Numbered from the stretch's first letter, positions 33,955 to 45,717 are shown. The stretch: 64,000 bases of DNA from Heloderma charlesbogerti (GCA_026122225.1 JANEZZ010003058.1:372001-436000), one strand, 5' to 3'. The notes: a model not told the origin generated them from the sequence alone. A program made the numbers and translations.

Positions 33955-34167
33955 TTTGTGGTGCAATCCCGTATATGAATAGTCAGATGTAAGCCCCATT
34001 GTGCTCAGCAGGACTTGCTCCCAGGAAAGGGGGTAGATGACTGCAGCCTTCGTGAGCAATTTCACAAGCTCATTTTCACTAGCAGAGGCTTGGCCAGCAT
34101 CACAGACAGTGCACAGCTATGTCTGTTTGCTTAGAAGTAAGTCTAACTAAGTTCAATAGGACTCAGT
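33955..34167. repeat. Two P3-like palindromic repeats; the second holds BovB D
   Basis: First copy: GGTGCAATCCCGTATATG, then GTAAGCCCCATTGTGCTC and GGACTTGCTCCCAGGAAAG. A second begins about 34105 with GCTTAGAAGTAAGTC and AAGTTCAATAGGACT. It is cut at the BovB D target duplication; the remainder may be 37413-37430. Confidence 0.65.
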
Positions 34168-34179
34168 AGTGAACTGCTT
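34168..34179 (+). repeat. Left 12-bp target-site duplication of BovB D
   Basis: AGTGAACTGCTT here and identically at 37401-37412. Confidence 0.92.
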
Positions 34180-37100
34180 CCCCTTCATGGATCACTGCCT
34201 TGTTGTGGCGAAGGGGATTGTGTAACTCAGTGAAGCCATAAGCTATGCTGTGCAGGGCCACCCAAGACGGACAGGTCATGGTGGAGAGTTCTGACAAAAT
34301 GTGGTCCACTGGAGAAGGAAATGGCAACACACTCCAGTATTCTTGCCAAGAAAACCCCATGGAACGTATCACAAGGCTAAAAGAGATGACGCCGGAAGAT
34401 GAGCCCCTCAGGTCGGAAGGTGTCCAATATACTACTGGGGAAGAGCAGAGGGAATTTCCAAGTAGCGCCAGAAAGAGTGAAGCGGCTGGGCCAAAGCCGA
34501 AAGGACACTCAGCTGTGGATGTGCCTGGTGGTGAAAAGAAAGTCCGATGCTGTAAAGAACAATACTGTCTGTTTAGGAACCTGGAATGTAAGATCAATGA
34601 ATCAAGGTAAGCTGGAGGTGGTCAAACATGAGATGGCAAGATTGAACATCGACATCTTGGGAATCAGCGAACTAAAATGAATAAGCATGGGTGAATTTAA
34701 TTCAGGTGACCATTATATTTACTACTGTGGGCAAGAATCCCTTAGAAGAAATGGAGTAGCACTCATAGCCAACAAAAGGGTGGGAAAAGCAGTACTGGGG
34801 TACAATCTCAAAAAGATAGAATGATCTCAGTACAAATCCAAGGCAAACCATTCAACATCACAGTAATTCAAGTCTATGCCCCAACCACTGAGGCCGAAGA
34901 AGCTGAGGTCGATCAGTTCTATGAAGTCCTACAACACCTTCTAGAACTAACACCAAAAAAAGATGTCCTCTTCATCATAGGGGATTGGAATGCTAAAGTA
35001 GGAAGTCAAGAAATAACTGGGATAACAGGCACGCATGGCCTTGGTGTACAAAATGAAGCAGGTCAAAGGCTAATAGAGTTTTGCCAAGAGAACATGCTGA
35101 TCATAGCAAACACTCTTTTCCAACAGCACAAGAGGCGACTCTACACATGGACATCACCAGATAGTCAACATCGAAATCAGATTGATTATGTACTTTGCAG
35201 CCAAAGATGGAGAAGCTCCATACAGTCAGTAAAAACAAGACCTGGAGCTGACTGTTGCTCAGATCATGAGCTTCTTATTGCAAAAATTCGGCTTAAATTG
35301 AAGAATGTAGGGAAAACCACTAAACCATGCAGGTATGACCTAAATCATATCCCTTATGAATATACAGTGGAGGTGAGGAATAGATTTAAGGGATTAGACC
35401 TGATAGACAGAGTGCCTGAGGAACTATGGACGGAGGTCCGTAACATTGTTCAGGAGGCAGCAACTCAATCCATCCCAAAGAAACAGAAATGCAAGAAAGC
35501 AAAGTGGCTGTCTGATGAGGCTTTACAAGTAGCTGAAGAAAGAAGGGAAGCGAAAAGCAAGGGAGAAAGGGGAAGATATACCCAACTGAATGCAGAGTTC
35601 CAGAGAATAGCAAGGAGAGACAAGAAGGCCTTCTTAAATGAACAATGCAAAGAAATCGAGGAAAAGAATAGAATGGGAAAGACTAGAGATCTCTTCAAGA
35701 AAATCGGAGATCTCAAGGGAACGTTTTGTGCAAAGACGGGCATGATAAAGGACAAAGAAGGCAGGGACCTAACAGAAGCAGATGAGATTAAGAAGAGGGG
35801 GAAAGAATACACAGAAGAACTCTACAGGAAAGATCTGAATGTCCCTGATAGCCATGATAGTGCGGTCACTGAACTTGAGCCAGACAACCTAGAGAGTGAA
35901 GTCAAGTGGGCTTTAGGAAGCATTACTAACAACAAAGCTAGCAGAGATGACAGTATTCCAGCTGAGCTATTTAAAATCCTAAAAGATGATGCTGTTGAAG
36001 TGCTGCACTCAATATGCCAACAAATTTGGAACACTCAACAATGGCCACAAGACTGGAAAAGGTCAGTTTACATTCCAATTCCAAAGAAGGGCAATGCCAA
36101 GGAGTGTTCAAACTACCAAACAATTGTGCTCATTTCACATGCCAGCAAGGTTATGCTCAAAATCCTACAAGCTAGGCTGCAGCAGTATGTGAACCAAGAA
36201 CTACCGGAAGTACAAGCTGGGTTTCAAAGAGGCAGAGGAACTAGAGATCAAATCGCCAACATTCACTGCATCATGGAGAAAGCAAGAGAATTCCAGAAAA
36301 ACGTCTATTTCTGCTTGATTGACTACGCTAAAGCCTTTGATTGTGTGGATCACAACAAACTGAGGCAAAGTCTTAAAGAGATGGGAGTACCAGACCACCT
36401 TACCTGCTTCCTGAGAAACCTGTACGAGGGTCATGAAGCAGCAGTAAGTACTGGACATGGAACAACTGATTGGTTCAAAATTGGGAAAGGAGTACGACAA
36501 GGCTGTACATTGTGGCCCTGCTTATTTAATTTATATGCAGGGTACATCATGAGAAACGCTGGGTTGGATGAATCACAGGTCGGAATTAAGATTGCTGGGA
36601 GAATTATCAACAACCTCCGATATGCAGACGATACCACCCTAATGGCAGAAAGCGAAGAGGATCTAAAGAGCTTCTTGTTGAGGGTGAAAGTGGAGAGTGC
36701 AAAAGCTGGTTTGAAACTCAACATTAAAAAAACGAAGATCATGGCATCTGGCCCCATCACTTCCTGGCATATAGAAGGGGAAGAAATGGAAGCAGTGACA
36801 GATTTTATTTTCTTGGGCTCCAAGATCACCGCAGATGGTGACTGTAGCCATGAAATTAAAAGACGCTTGCTCCTTGGGAGGAAAGCTATGGCAAACCTAG
36901 ACAGCATAGTAAGAAGCAGAGACATCACCTTGCTGACAGAGGTTTGTCTAGTCAAAGCTATGGTTTTCCCAGTAGTAACGTATGGCTGTGAGAGCTGGAC
37001 TATAAGGAAGGCTGAGCGCCGAATAATCGATGCTTTCGAACTGTGGTACTGGAGAAGACTCTTACGAGTCCCCTGGACTGCAAGGAGGTCAAATCAGTCC

Positions 37101-37400
37101 ATCCTAAAGGAAATCAACCCTGAGTGCTCATTGGAAGGACAGATACTGAAGCTGAAGCTCAAATATTTTGGCCACCTAGTGTGAAGAGAAAACTCCCTGG
37201 AAAAGACCCTGATGCTGGGAAAGATTGAAGGCAAAAGGAGAAGGGGATGGCAGAGGATGAGATGGCTAGATAGCATCACCGATGCAATGAATATGGACTT
37301 GAGCATACTCCAGGAGAGAGCGGAGGACAGGAAGGCCTGGCATGCTATGGTCCATGGGGTCACGAAGAGTCGGACACGACTGAACGACTGAACAACAACA
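34180..37400 (+). mobile_element. BovB copy D, full length and least damaged
   Basis: A 3.22-kb element from CCCCTTCATGGATCACTG to GAACGACTGAACAACAACA, flanked by a perfect 12-bp duplication. It keeps a 787-codon uninterrupted frame. The 3' end AAGAGTCGGACACGACTGAA is the intact BovB signature, also used by the SINE at 33505-33690. The undamaged duplication and few lesions suggest it is the youngest BovB in the window. It lies inside an older P3 repeat. Confidence 0.96.
34245..37391 (+). pseudogene. BovB endonuclease/reverse transcriptase, copy D (nearly open)
   Basis: The product would nick target DNA and copy BovB RNA in the nucleus. The start region is interrupted by a 4-base insertion near 34568, a Trp-to-stop change at 34678-34680 and a 1-base deletion near 34815. 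From 34821 to 37184 the frame is open for 787 codons. It contains GDWNAKVG, QIDYVLC and SDHELL of the endonuclease, then PIPKKGN, IDYAKAFD (about residue 500), CLFNLY and catalytic YADD (about residues 601-604). The C-terminal ESWTIRKAE and LLRVPWTARRS follow. An Arg-to-stop change at 37182-37184 removes roughly the last 68 residues. Catalytic residues of both domains look intact downstream of the early lesions, yet the copy cannot make full-length protein. Confidence 0.94.
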
Positions 37401-37412
37401 AGTGAACTGCTT
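37401..37412 (+). repeat. Right 12-bp target-site duplication of BovB D
   Basis: AGTGAACTGCTT directly after the ACAACAACA tail. Confidence 0.92.
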
Positions 37413-40400
37413 AAGAACACAGCCCTAGTTTCCTGTGAAAGGTAGAGCATTGGTGCATGCTGAAACTGGAAGGTCAATGCATGTGGCTAGTGTTCAGCTT
37501 TCAGAAAAGGTCATTGGCAATCTATGTTGTTCAGCTGCAGTTTAGGATTTTGACTCAGATTTTCCTCCCCTGAAAGACTGCTTTGAAGTAAGGGGCAACA
37601 GTGGTCCCAGCCCAGAAGGCAAATTCATATTGTAGCAGTAATTCTTCTCTCAGTGCTTGATTGATATTTCAGGCACTGATAGTGAAATCCTTGTTTTAAT
37701 CAACTCATGTGTGGCATTTAGCTCAGAAAGAGATTGCCAGACAACCTTTCAAAACGGAACTTTTAAAAAGATAAGATAATTTAAAAAGTGTGTGAGTGCA
37801 TGACAGACAGACAAGACAAATTACTATAATAATGTGACAGGATTTTGGATTAATTTCCTGAAAAATCTAGTGGACCACAAGCAAATAGATGTCATTTGGG
37901 TTAGATTTTTAACCATGGCGGTTATTGGGGTTTTGTTTTTGTTTTCTGTCCTGGGCTAATTATAATTGCCTCCCCTCCCTCAGAGTATGGCAAAGAAGCA
38001 GCCAAAGCAAGTGACATCGCTTTCCCCCTTTCTCCTACTAACACGGGATATTCTGTGCCCAAAGTGCCTTATCTGAAAGGATTCAGAAAAGCGGGGCTGC
38101 ACTCCCTCCTGCTTATTTACATGACTCTTCATAACGAATCATTCTACTCATTTTAAAGAAGTCCTTCATAAGGTAGAAACCATTTCCTTGGCATAAATAG
38201 GCATCCCGTAGCATAACATTGAAATTTCCTTCTTTAGAACATAGGAATTCTAGTTGACATTTCTGTAGAATGTATTTTTAATGATTTTCCAGCCTTAACA
38301 TAAAATACTTCTAAATTAAGGGATTCTTTCATAACTGAAGCTCCGATGTAGCCTTTTTATACTACGACATTTCTGTAAATGAATGCCAGTAATGTCATAT
38401 TCCAGTTGTTTCCAATCTACTCATGATTGTTCTGTCAACCAGGCCAGCTACCAATCTCCACTATTTGTGAAGTCAAATAATTTGCTGTTTTAGGGATATT
38501 CATCCCACCCACATGCTTTTTTTTTTTATGTCAAATGCTTTATGATAGCCTAGATGTTCTTTCCATTTATGCATCTTTTGTGACACTTCCTTCAGAGAAA
38601 TATTGAGAGGCATACAAACAAAAGGAATTACAAACAAACAAAAGGAATTACAGCAAGAACGAACATCTTGATTTTGATAATGCATGTTGCCTGGGAACAT
38701 TTAAACCTCTTCCGCATTTGCCTAACCAGATCTGGCAGCTGAAAGTTTGGCTACCAGCCAGGGTTTTCTTTACAGGGCAAAGTTGGCTAGCCAGTTTGAG
38801 CAGGTGGATCTATGACTATGTGCCACTGGTGTGTATGAGAGAGTTGGGTGTGCAAGCAGGAGCATGAGGGATCATGGGCCGTGTGTGTCATGGATGGCAG
38901 GAGGCCTGCAAGAAACCAAAGTTGGTGCCCCAGGTTCTCTAGCACTGTAACAGAATGAAATTGAGGAAGCCTATGTCTTTGTAACATTTATTTATGCACC
39001 AAGGATCTCTTCCCTAGCTTCCTGCCCCCCGTTATGTGTTTTCGAGGTACCTGCTCTGCCTGGTGCCACTGACCTCATTTGCTCTTCAGTAGCCTTTCCT
39101 GCTGTGGCTTGGAAACAGGGACAGCCCTGAACTTCTCCTCATCCAAATTTCTCCCACTTCCAAAGTTCCTTCTGTCCAGCCAGCTGTACCAACCGAAACA
39201 ACTTTCTCTGGCCAAATCCATAATTGTTTCTACAAGCTCCCACCCCCCACCCCATGGGCAAAAATACCCTTGGATTGGGGTAACTCTTGGCCATCTGAGG
39301 CTGTGCAGGACGCTCCTTCAACTATCAAGCTATACAACAGTGCAGGAGAAGCAGCTGTGAGGCTGGCTGGGACTTCTATAGTACTTGAGCCCCACCCCAA
39401 AGGAAAGGCTACCCAATTAGAGGAGTGAGGAGAGCAGAGTATTTGAATGTGAAGAATTGTTACCCTTTATGAACTCTGTTTCTCAGCTACTGTGTGGGAG
39501 CTATTTGTGAGTTATGCTTTCTCTACGTGAGTGATACCAGGATGATTGCAGTGCAGGTCCTTTATTCCATTGCATGTGGAGTTGCATGGGAAAGACTGTG
39601 GAGATTCTCGCTGGTTTTAGCCTGCAGCTGATGCTGGCTTGAGCCTTTAGTTCCTCTGTAGTTGGACCATTGTAGGAAGCCTACCCAGGGTCATTTATCA
39701 AATCCAGGATGTCAAAATGACTGGAAGATTCACCGCCTCGGCAATATGGTTATCTATGTGGTGACAGGAATAAAGCACAGACTGAGGCTGCAATCCTAGG
39801 AACACATGGCTGGAAGCCATTTCCACAGAACTTCCAAATAACCGTGCATTGGAATGGGCTGTAAAGTCACCCTATTGAGGAGAGCATTTAAGACAGCGCA
39901 ATGCAATAACATATGCTTCCCTCATCACATGGCTTAGATTTTTAGAGGAAAAGAAAACAGAGGCAGTCAAACCTATTTAACAGTCTAATTTCAGCACTCA
40001 CAATGAGCAGTGTGGGTTTTAAAAATATAATTACGTACAACTTTGAGACTGCCCGAATTGACTGGGATTGTACCTACCTGTTATGCTACTAACTGTATGA
40101 AATAGTGTGATTTTTTTTAAAAAATGAGACCATTTCTGTTTCCAGAAAAATTTCCGCCTCACCACAGTGGCAACACCCTCAGTTTCCCACTGAGGATCAT
40201 AAAGAGGGCAACACATTCTCTGCGACCACCAATCAGGAGGAGCTACTACAAGATGGCTGAGAAGTTCTGGACTCTTCTGGAAAACAGAAGGTGACAGGGA
40301 TTCTGTGGGTGGGATGTTGATGTCATTTCCATTTGGCATAGGACAGCACTGAGGAGCAGGCAGCTGCAAGCACCAACGCGTGGGTGCTGGGGGTCTGAGT

Positions 40401-40589
40401 TCCAGCAGAATGGAGCCTGAGCTTATAATGAGCTGCAGTGCTGCAATTTGCAGGAGGCCGTGCCAAACAAATAGAGACTGGGGAATAAATAGGAAAGTTA
40501 AAGACTGGAGGTCCTTGGACAGCCCCTAGATATCAAAACAGATGAGGCTACAATCAGGCAAAGGCAAAAGCCCTAATCAGGAGGGCAAA
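37413..40589. other. Longest unique stretch, no gene seen
   Basis: About 3.2 kb with few repeats: a local ACAAACAAAAGGAATTAC duplication near 38615-38650 and otherwise unique sequence. ORFs at 39079-39360 and 40031-40369 (minus) have no recognisable domains or splice context. Confidence 0.45.
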
Positions 40590-40790
40590 AATGCAATGAG
40601 AGGGGGTGCATTAGCCCCACCCCTCTCCTTCGTCACATCCGTCACCCTCTATATATGGAATGCGACTGTCTGAAGAAGAGAGCCTGAATGGCTACGGAGT
40701 GCTAAAAGGGTCAGGATTAGATTGCAGACAAGTTAATTGTGACCCTTTCCGTGCTATGTAGCTGTTATGGATGCCATTAAAAAAACTGGG
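40590..40790. repeat. Relative of the 17045-18400 palindromic element
   Basis: CCCCTCTCCTTCGTCACATC, CTATATATGGAATGCGACTG, TCTGAAGAAGAGAGCC resemble the inner half of that element. A GTGCTAAAAGGGTCA / TGACCCTTTCCGTGCT inverted pair forms a local hairpin. Confidence 0.55.
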
Positions 40791-40929
40791 TAAATTCACA
40801 GGGCAGCAGGGGGCGGCAGGGGCCACATAAATATTTGAAAGCCAATTAGCAATAAATTTGCCTCCCTCACCTTAACAATTGTATCACCCCTTCGACTTTT
40901 CTTCTTGTTCCTTGATTCCAGTTTCTGTG

Positions 40930-41280
40930 TGCGCACATGGATCTCGTTCACCTGATCACCACCACAGCGTAAGCCACGCTGGGTTGCAGCATGCGCCGGC
41001 AACTTTTGCATATTCAAGCTTCAGCTTGTCATGTCATGCGAACCTGGGTGGGTTGTTGGCACGGTTAAAAAACTGCCCACAACCCTGAAATAGCCCAAGG
41101 GTTGTGGGTGGTTTGTTATCCATGCCAACAACCCACCCTCGCTGCGTTCACACAACACAAGAAGCTGCAGTTGTGGCTTCAATATGCAAAATGGCTGTAA
41201 GCGCCATTAATCCCTGGGGTTTAATTAACCCGCCATGGCGTAGGGTAAGGTGCGAACTGCCTCAGGGTGTCTTAGTTGGA
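40930..41280. mobile_element. Palindromic MITE with about 41-bp arms
   Basis: Arm 41046-41086 (GGGTGGGTTGTTGGCACGG...) mirrors 41098-41139 (...CCATGCCAACAACCCACCC) around an 11-nt spacer, with a few mismatches. Outer sequence shows weaker symmetry. A related piece lies at 62248-62345. Superfamily not resolved. Confidence 0.7.
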
Positions 41281-42005
41281 ATAAGATGAGAATATAGTGT
41301 AATTGCTTGCTCCTTTGGTGTCTTTCATGTAGCAGGCCTGCTGCTCCCACCTGTTCTTCGATGATCAGGCAGGTTCCTGTTCCAATCTATCAGCTGTGAT
41401 GATGGTTGATCTCCCCCTTCAAAGAGAAAACTCATATTAACAAGGACTTAAAACACAACATTTCACCTTCACTCAAATATCACTTGTCACTGTCACTTCA
41501 TTAAGACTTCTATCTTCTTTTATTTATAATCCCCGTGTGCCTTGAAATGCCTCCAGAGCTGTAGCTAACTAGGGATTTGGTGTTGTTTATGTTTGTCATT
41601 GCTGAAATATATAAACTCATTTTTCTTTTCCCCATATAAACAGAAAGTAACTGGGTGCTCAACCCTGACCAAAGGCATACACTGTCACCTGGAAGCCTTA
41701 TCCTTTACCCAAGGTATTGACTGTAGTTACTCATTGGCAAAGGAAGGCATTCTGTACATGCACCTTATGGTACTGTGTGGACACTGTCATTATATAGATG
41801 GCACTGGACTTAGTTGTATTTGGGTGGAGTCAGGTCAGGTGTTTTCTGTTGCTATTTCTTCATGTTTAAGGGAGACAATTGTATCCTGACCGGTCTAGTT
41901 TTCTCTAAGTTTCCCTTGACAGGTATGTTGTACATTGTTATTTGTTCCGGTATTCCAGAGTTCTGTCATTGAAATTATGGGAGGGGGGAGGCACAAGATT
42001 TAGTT
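41281..42005. other. Unique DNA, no gene seen
   Basis: The ORF at 41593-41889 (98 codons) matches no family I recognise and lacks exon-like context. Confidence 0.4.
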
Positions 42006-42222
42006 GGCAAAGGTGTAGTGGTCAGAGGGTTGAACTAGGACCGGAAAAACCTGTGTTCTAGTCCCCAATCTGCCATGAAGCTCTCTGGGTGACTTTGGGC
42101 TACTTACTTACTCTCAGCCTAACCTACATTACAGGGTTGTTGTGAGGATAACATGGAAAAGAGGAGGATCTTGTATGGCTCTTGGGTTCCTTGGTGGAAA
42201 GGCGGGATATAAATGTAACCAG
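42006..42222 (+). mobile_element. MIR-like tRNA-derived SINE
   Basis: The tRNA-like head (AGGTGTAGTGGTCAGAGG with GTGTTCTAGTCCCC as B-box) is followed by CTCTGGGTGACTTTGGGC, CTACATTACAGGGTTGTTGT and GAGGATAACATGG. The end is AAAGGCGGGATATAAATG. Core order matches MIR/CORE-type SINEs. Confidence 0.8.
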
Positions 42223-42410
42223 GGCCGACACCAGATTCCAGCGGACCACCGGCACAGTGCTGCTGATGGGTCCTGTGCCCGTGTGCCACCAAGGCCCCCA
42301 CCCAAGCCACTCACCTGCCGCCAGCGGTCTTTTCACCATTCATATGCCCTCATTGGCCATCCTCAGCATCGGCAGTGGTTCAGACCTCTGCTACTCTAAC
42401 ATAAGGTTAA
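42223..42410. repeat. Possible hAT-like MITE fragment
   Basis: Begins CAGGGCCGACACCAGATT, a CAGGG-type start common in hAT MITEs. The matching right end is not visible. Low confidence. Confidence 0.35.
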
Positions 42411-42428
42411 AAAGTTTTACTTCCACAT

Positions 42429-42490
42429 AGAATCATAGAAGAGTAGGGTTGGAAGGGGTCTACAAGGCCATCGAGTCCAACATGGAGTGG
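42429..42490 (-). mobile_element. CR1 LINE 3' end, antisense
   Basis: ATAGAATCATAGAAGAGTAG, then GGTTGGAAGGGGTCTACAAG and GCCATCGAGTCCAAC: the reverse complement of the CR1 tail seen at 45141-45240 and 51388-51450. Confidence 0.88.
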
Positions 42491-42725
42491 CATGGGCTGG
42501 CAGGCTTGTCTAGTCAGCTTCCACCATACTTCCTTTTGCCATAACTAACTAATCTAGAGAGTCCTGGCTCTCATTACAAACAAAACAAGTTCCCTGGGTT
42601 CATAGATGATGTAACATTGGAAAAAGAAAAGGATCTGTCTTAGAAAGGATTTGTCTTTGTCTAATTGTGAAGACAAATGACAGAAATCTGCATTTGGAAC
42701 TCTGTGTATCATACAGGTGTACTCT

Positions 42726-42727
<2 letters not shown>

Positions 42728-42759
<32 letters not shown>
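42728..42759. repeat. (GA)n microsatellite
   Basis: About 16 uninterrupted GA dinucleotides. ORFs crossing it read as alternating RE or SL. Confidence 0.95.
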
Positions 42760-42761
<2 letters not shown>

Positions 42762-42979
42762 TCTACAGTAGTGCAAACCCAGGTTGGTGCTAACCAGGTG
42801 ATCTGTGGAATGGCCCACACAGCAAAGTATGTTCCCTGTAGTTTTCTTAGCAGACATAAAAGGAAAAAGATGACCTTCGGCCTGGGTGTGTCTTCCTGCT
42901 TCATTGCATCCTGGAGTGAACACCTGTCTCTCTTTGCTTCCCACTCTGAACAGGCAGGTTCTACCTCAGTGTTCTTTCC

Positions 42980-43008
42980 AAAAAGAAAGAAAGAAAGAAA
43001 GAAAAAAG
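42980..43008. repeat. (GAAA)n microsatellite
   Basis: A GAAA tetranucleotide run with A-rich edges. Confidence 0.9.
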
Positions 43009-43285
43009 GCAAAATGTCTCCCAATATGGCCATATGTGCCAACTGTCATTTGACTGCTTACAAGGGACATTCCTTGTTTTCTTGTACTCATTCTTGATAA
43101 AATGCTGCCACTATTTTCTCCCTATTTTTTTGCCTTTTGGGGAAACATTGGGCAGGACCAGTATCAGCATGTGGCATCCTTGGGTGGCTACTGGGTTCCA
43201 ACACTCTCCACTGTACATGCCTGCCTTGACCCCACCCTTCACTCCAGTGCTCTGCTGAGCATCAGGCTGTTGAATCCTGGAGCCA

Positions 43286-43574
43286 CCATTTTAATTTTCC
43301 ACAATGCCCCTGATGTAGCACTGCTGTCGAGCATTGTGGGTAATTTAAATCAAGGGTGGGCAGAAGGTACATCTCCAGGCCTTTGGACCTCAACTCCCAG
43401 AAGCTCCTGCCAGCATGACCAATGGTCAGGAATGCTGGGAGTTTAAGTCCAAAATATGGAGATCAACCTTCTGCCCACCTCTGTTTTTAATGACCCTCAA
43501 TAGGGACCATTTTAAATTTCCCCAGTTGCCCCTGACATAGCATCGCCCTGGAGCATTGTGGGGAATTAAAATGA
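43286..43574. repeat. Two copies of palindromic repeat P4 flanking a P1 MITE
   Basis: P4 has arms CATTTTAATTTTCCACAATG and GCATTGTGGGTAATTTAAAT. It occurs at 43286-43350 and 43503-43574, with a P1 MITE (43351-43483) between. A third, decayed copy is at 47938-48002. Confidence 0.65.
43351..43483. mobile_element. Palindromic MITE family P1, complete copy
   Basis: Ends CAAGGGTGGGCAGAAGGTA and CCTTCTGCCCACCTCTG; arms TTTGGACCTCAACTCCCAG and GGAGTTTAAGTCCAAAAT. Flanks ATTTAAAT and TTTTTAAT match at six of eight positions, consistent with an 8-bp hAT-type duplication. Confidence 0.85.
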
Positions 43575-44140
43575 CAGTTACAAAATGCAGTCTCTTGGCC
43601 TTCATCAGAGCACTATGCTACTGCTGCCCACCCCTGCCAGCTAAGCCCATCGGGCGCTCACTGACCTAAGAGGGCGCCCACCAGAGTGCACTTTGCCATG
43701 CATCCCCTCAAACCTGCCCCCCACTCTGATGTTAGAGACACCTCTTTAAAATGTTCTTGTCCACTGATACATCCCCCCCCCCCAGGTCTCTAGCAAACAT
43801 ACTGCCAGTATACTGCTTCCGATAACCACCTGTCCAGAGACTAAATGTTGCTGAATATGCTCAAGTTGCAGTATTGTATAATAAACACTTCCATATCCCA
43901 CCATGCATCAAGAAGAGGTGCACGCCAGGCTGTTTAGTTGCAATGTAAATGAATATAACACGTTGAGTGAAGGACAATTTTCAGCAATGTAAAATTGACA
44001 GGGTGAATTGCAGGAGCAGGATCTGGAAAAGCCTGGGGTTTCTCAGAAGCTTCGTTGGGGTTCCTCAAGGATGGACAGTTTGCCCATTGCTGCTAATATT
44101 CTCCTGCAATGTACAACCACTGGAGAGAGTTGGGTGTAGG

Positions 44141-44225
44141 CAGTAGTAGACAGAGGGTAGATCTCCCGGTGTTTTGGACTTCAACTCCCATAAGCCCCTA
44201 CCAGTATGGCTAATGGTGAGAAATG
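44141..44225. mobile_element. P1 MITE, left half, split by CR1
   Basis: CAGTAGTAGACAGAGGGTAG, then TTTTGGACTTCAACTCCCAT up to GGTGAGAAATG. The right half resumes at 45241-45296 (AATGCTGGCAGTTGAAGTC then ACATCTGG). AATG is shared at both junctions, so CR1 inserted into this MITE. Confidence 0.85.
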
Positions 44226-45149
44226 GGACCTTCTTAAACTGGGGAGAGGTAACAAGTGGGGTACCACAGGGCTCAGTCCTGGCCCCAGTGCTCTTCAACA
44301 TTTTTATTAATGACTTGGAGGAGGAAGTGCAGGGAATGCTGATCAAATTTGCAGATGACACAAAATTGGGCGGGATAGCTAATACTTTGGAAGACAGAAA
44401 CAAAATTCAAAGTGATCTGGATAGACTGGAGCGCTGGGCAGAAAACAACAGAATGACATTTAATAGGGATAAATGCCAAGTTCTGCACCTAGGAAAAAGA
44501 AACCAAATGCACAGTTACAAGATGGGGGATACGTGGCTCAACAACACTACAAGCGAGAAAGATCTTGGAATTGTTGTTGATCACAAGCTGAATATGAGCC
44601 AACAATGTGATGTGGCTGCAAAAAAGGCAAATGCTATTTTGGGCTGCATTAATAGAAGCATAGCTTCCAAATCCTGGGAAGTACTAGTTCCCCTCTACTC
44701 ACCACTGATTAGGCCTCATCTGGAGTACTGTGTCCAGTTCTGGGCACCACACTTTAAGAAGGATGCAGACAAACTGGAGAGGGTTCAGAGGAAGGCAACG
44801 AAGATGATCAGGTGACTGGAAACAAAGCCCTATGAAGAGAGACTGAAAGAACTGGGCATGTTTAGCCTTGAGAAGAGAAGACTGAGGGGGGATATGATAG
44901 TGCTCTTCAAGTCCTTGAAAGGTTGTCACAGAGAGGAAGGGCAGGATCTCTTCTTGATCATCCCATAGTGCAGGACACGGAAGAATGGGCTCAAGTTACA
45001 GGAAGCCAGATTCCGGCTGAACATCAGGAAAAACTTCCTGACTGTTAGAGCAATACGACAATGGAACCAATTACCTAGGGAGGTGGTGGGCTCTCCCACA
45101 CTGGAGGCATTCAAGACGAGGCTGGACAGCCATCTGTCGGGGATGCTTT
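44226..45149 (+). pseudogene. CR1 reverse transcriptase C-terminal half
   Basis: CR1 ORF2 copies element RNA into DNA. The fragment opens within the polymerase at SGVPQGSVLAPVLFNIFIND and passes the catalytic FADDTKL block (about 44349-44369). It continues through KCQVLHLG, LGIVVDH and LIRPHLEYCVQFW. One frame is readable from 44226 to about 45149, with only two in-frame stops seen (44813-44815 and about 44966). Downstream motifs include YEERLKELG and RLNIRKNFLTVRA. No frameshift is evident, so it is a relatively young but 5'-truncated copy. Confidence 0.93.
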
Positions 45150-45240
45150 GACTTAGATTCCTGCACTGAGCAGGGGGTTGGGCTCGATAGCCTTGTAGGC
45201 CCCTTCCAACCCTACTATTCTATGATTCTATGATTCTATG
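44226..45240 (+). mobile_element. CR1 LINE, 5'-truncated
   Basis: A 1.0-kb CR1 3' portion: the last part of ORF2, then the short CR1 3' end GGGGGTTGGGCTCGATAGCC, CTTCCAACCCTACTATTC and an (ATTCTATG)3 tail. It sits inside a P1 MITE. Confidence 0.94.
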
Positions 45241-45296
45241 AATGCTGGCAGTTGAAGTCTAAAACATCTGGAGAACTACCTTCTGCCCACCCACCT
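45241..45296. mobile_element. P1 MITE, right half, split by CR1
   Basis: AATGCTGGCAGTTGAAGTC, AAAACATCTGGAGAACTACC and TTCTGCCCACCCACC complete the MITE begun at 44141. Confidence 0.85.
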
Positions 45297-45709
45297 TCTA
45301 AGGTCCAAAGTAGACACGATGTAGGAGAAACATGGAGGATCTCATGAGGGTTCTAAATGTTATGTTATTTTAGTGTAGCCACGGGGAGCTCCAAATTTGA
45401 TTGGAATAGAGGTGTAGGTGTGCGCACGCACATGCATATGCATAACTCTTTCTCCACAGGCCATTCCTCGTCAAAACCACTCTCTCCCCAGCTGCAGTCC
45501 CAACTGTGGTGGAAAAGATACTGGATAATCCGAACTTTTCCTTTGTGGAAAATCAGCTGGAATCAGCGATTCCTAATAACCAGAACATCTCTCTCTTAAT
45601 ATCAGATTCCTATACAGGGCTAATTTTGACTAGGGATGAGTGCGAATTTCATTTGGTTCAAATTTTTATGTGAACATATCTAATTCACACTCCCTGAAAC
45701 AAAGCATGA
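45297..45709. other. Unique DNA, no gene seen
   Basis: No recognised feature before the H3 target duplication. Confidence 0.4.
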
Positions 45710-45717
45710 GCTGAAAC

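Noticed and set aside
34821..37184. 787-codon ORF as a host gene
   Set aside because: It is the BovB polyprotein inside a 3.2-kb element with target duplications.
7342..37400. Claim that BovB here arrived recently by horizontal transfer
   Set aside because: BovB is known to have moved between lineages, but one window cannot show the direction or date. Left as background only.
42554..43097. Overlapping ORFs of 114-162 codons
   Set aside because: They cross (GA)n and (GAAA)n microsatellites, giving Ser/Leu or Arg/Glu strings. Not a gene.
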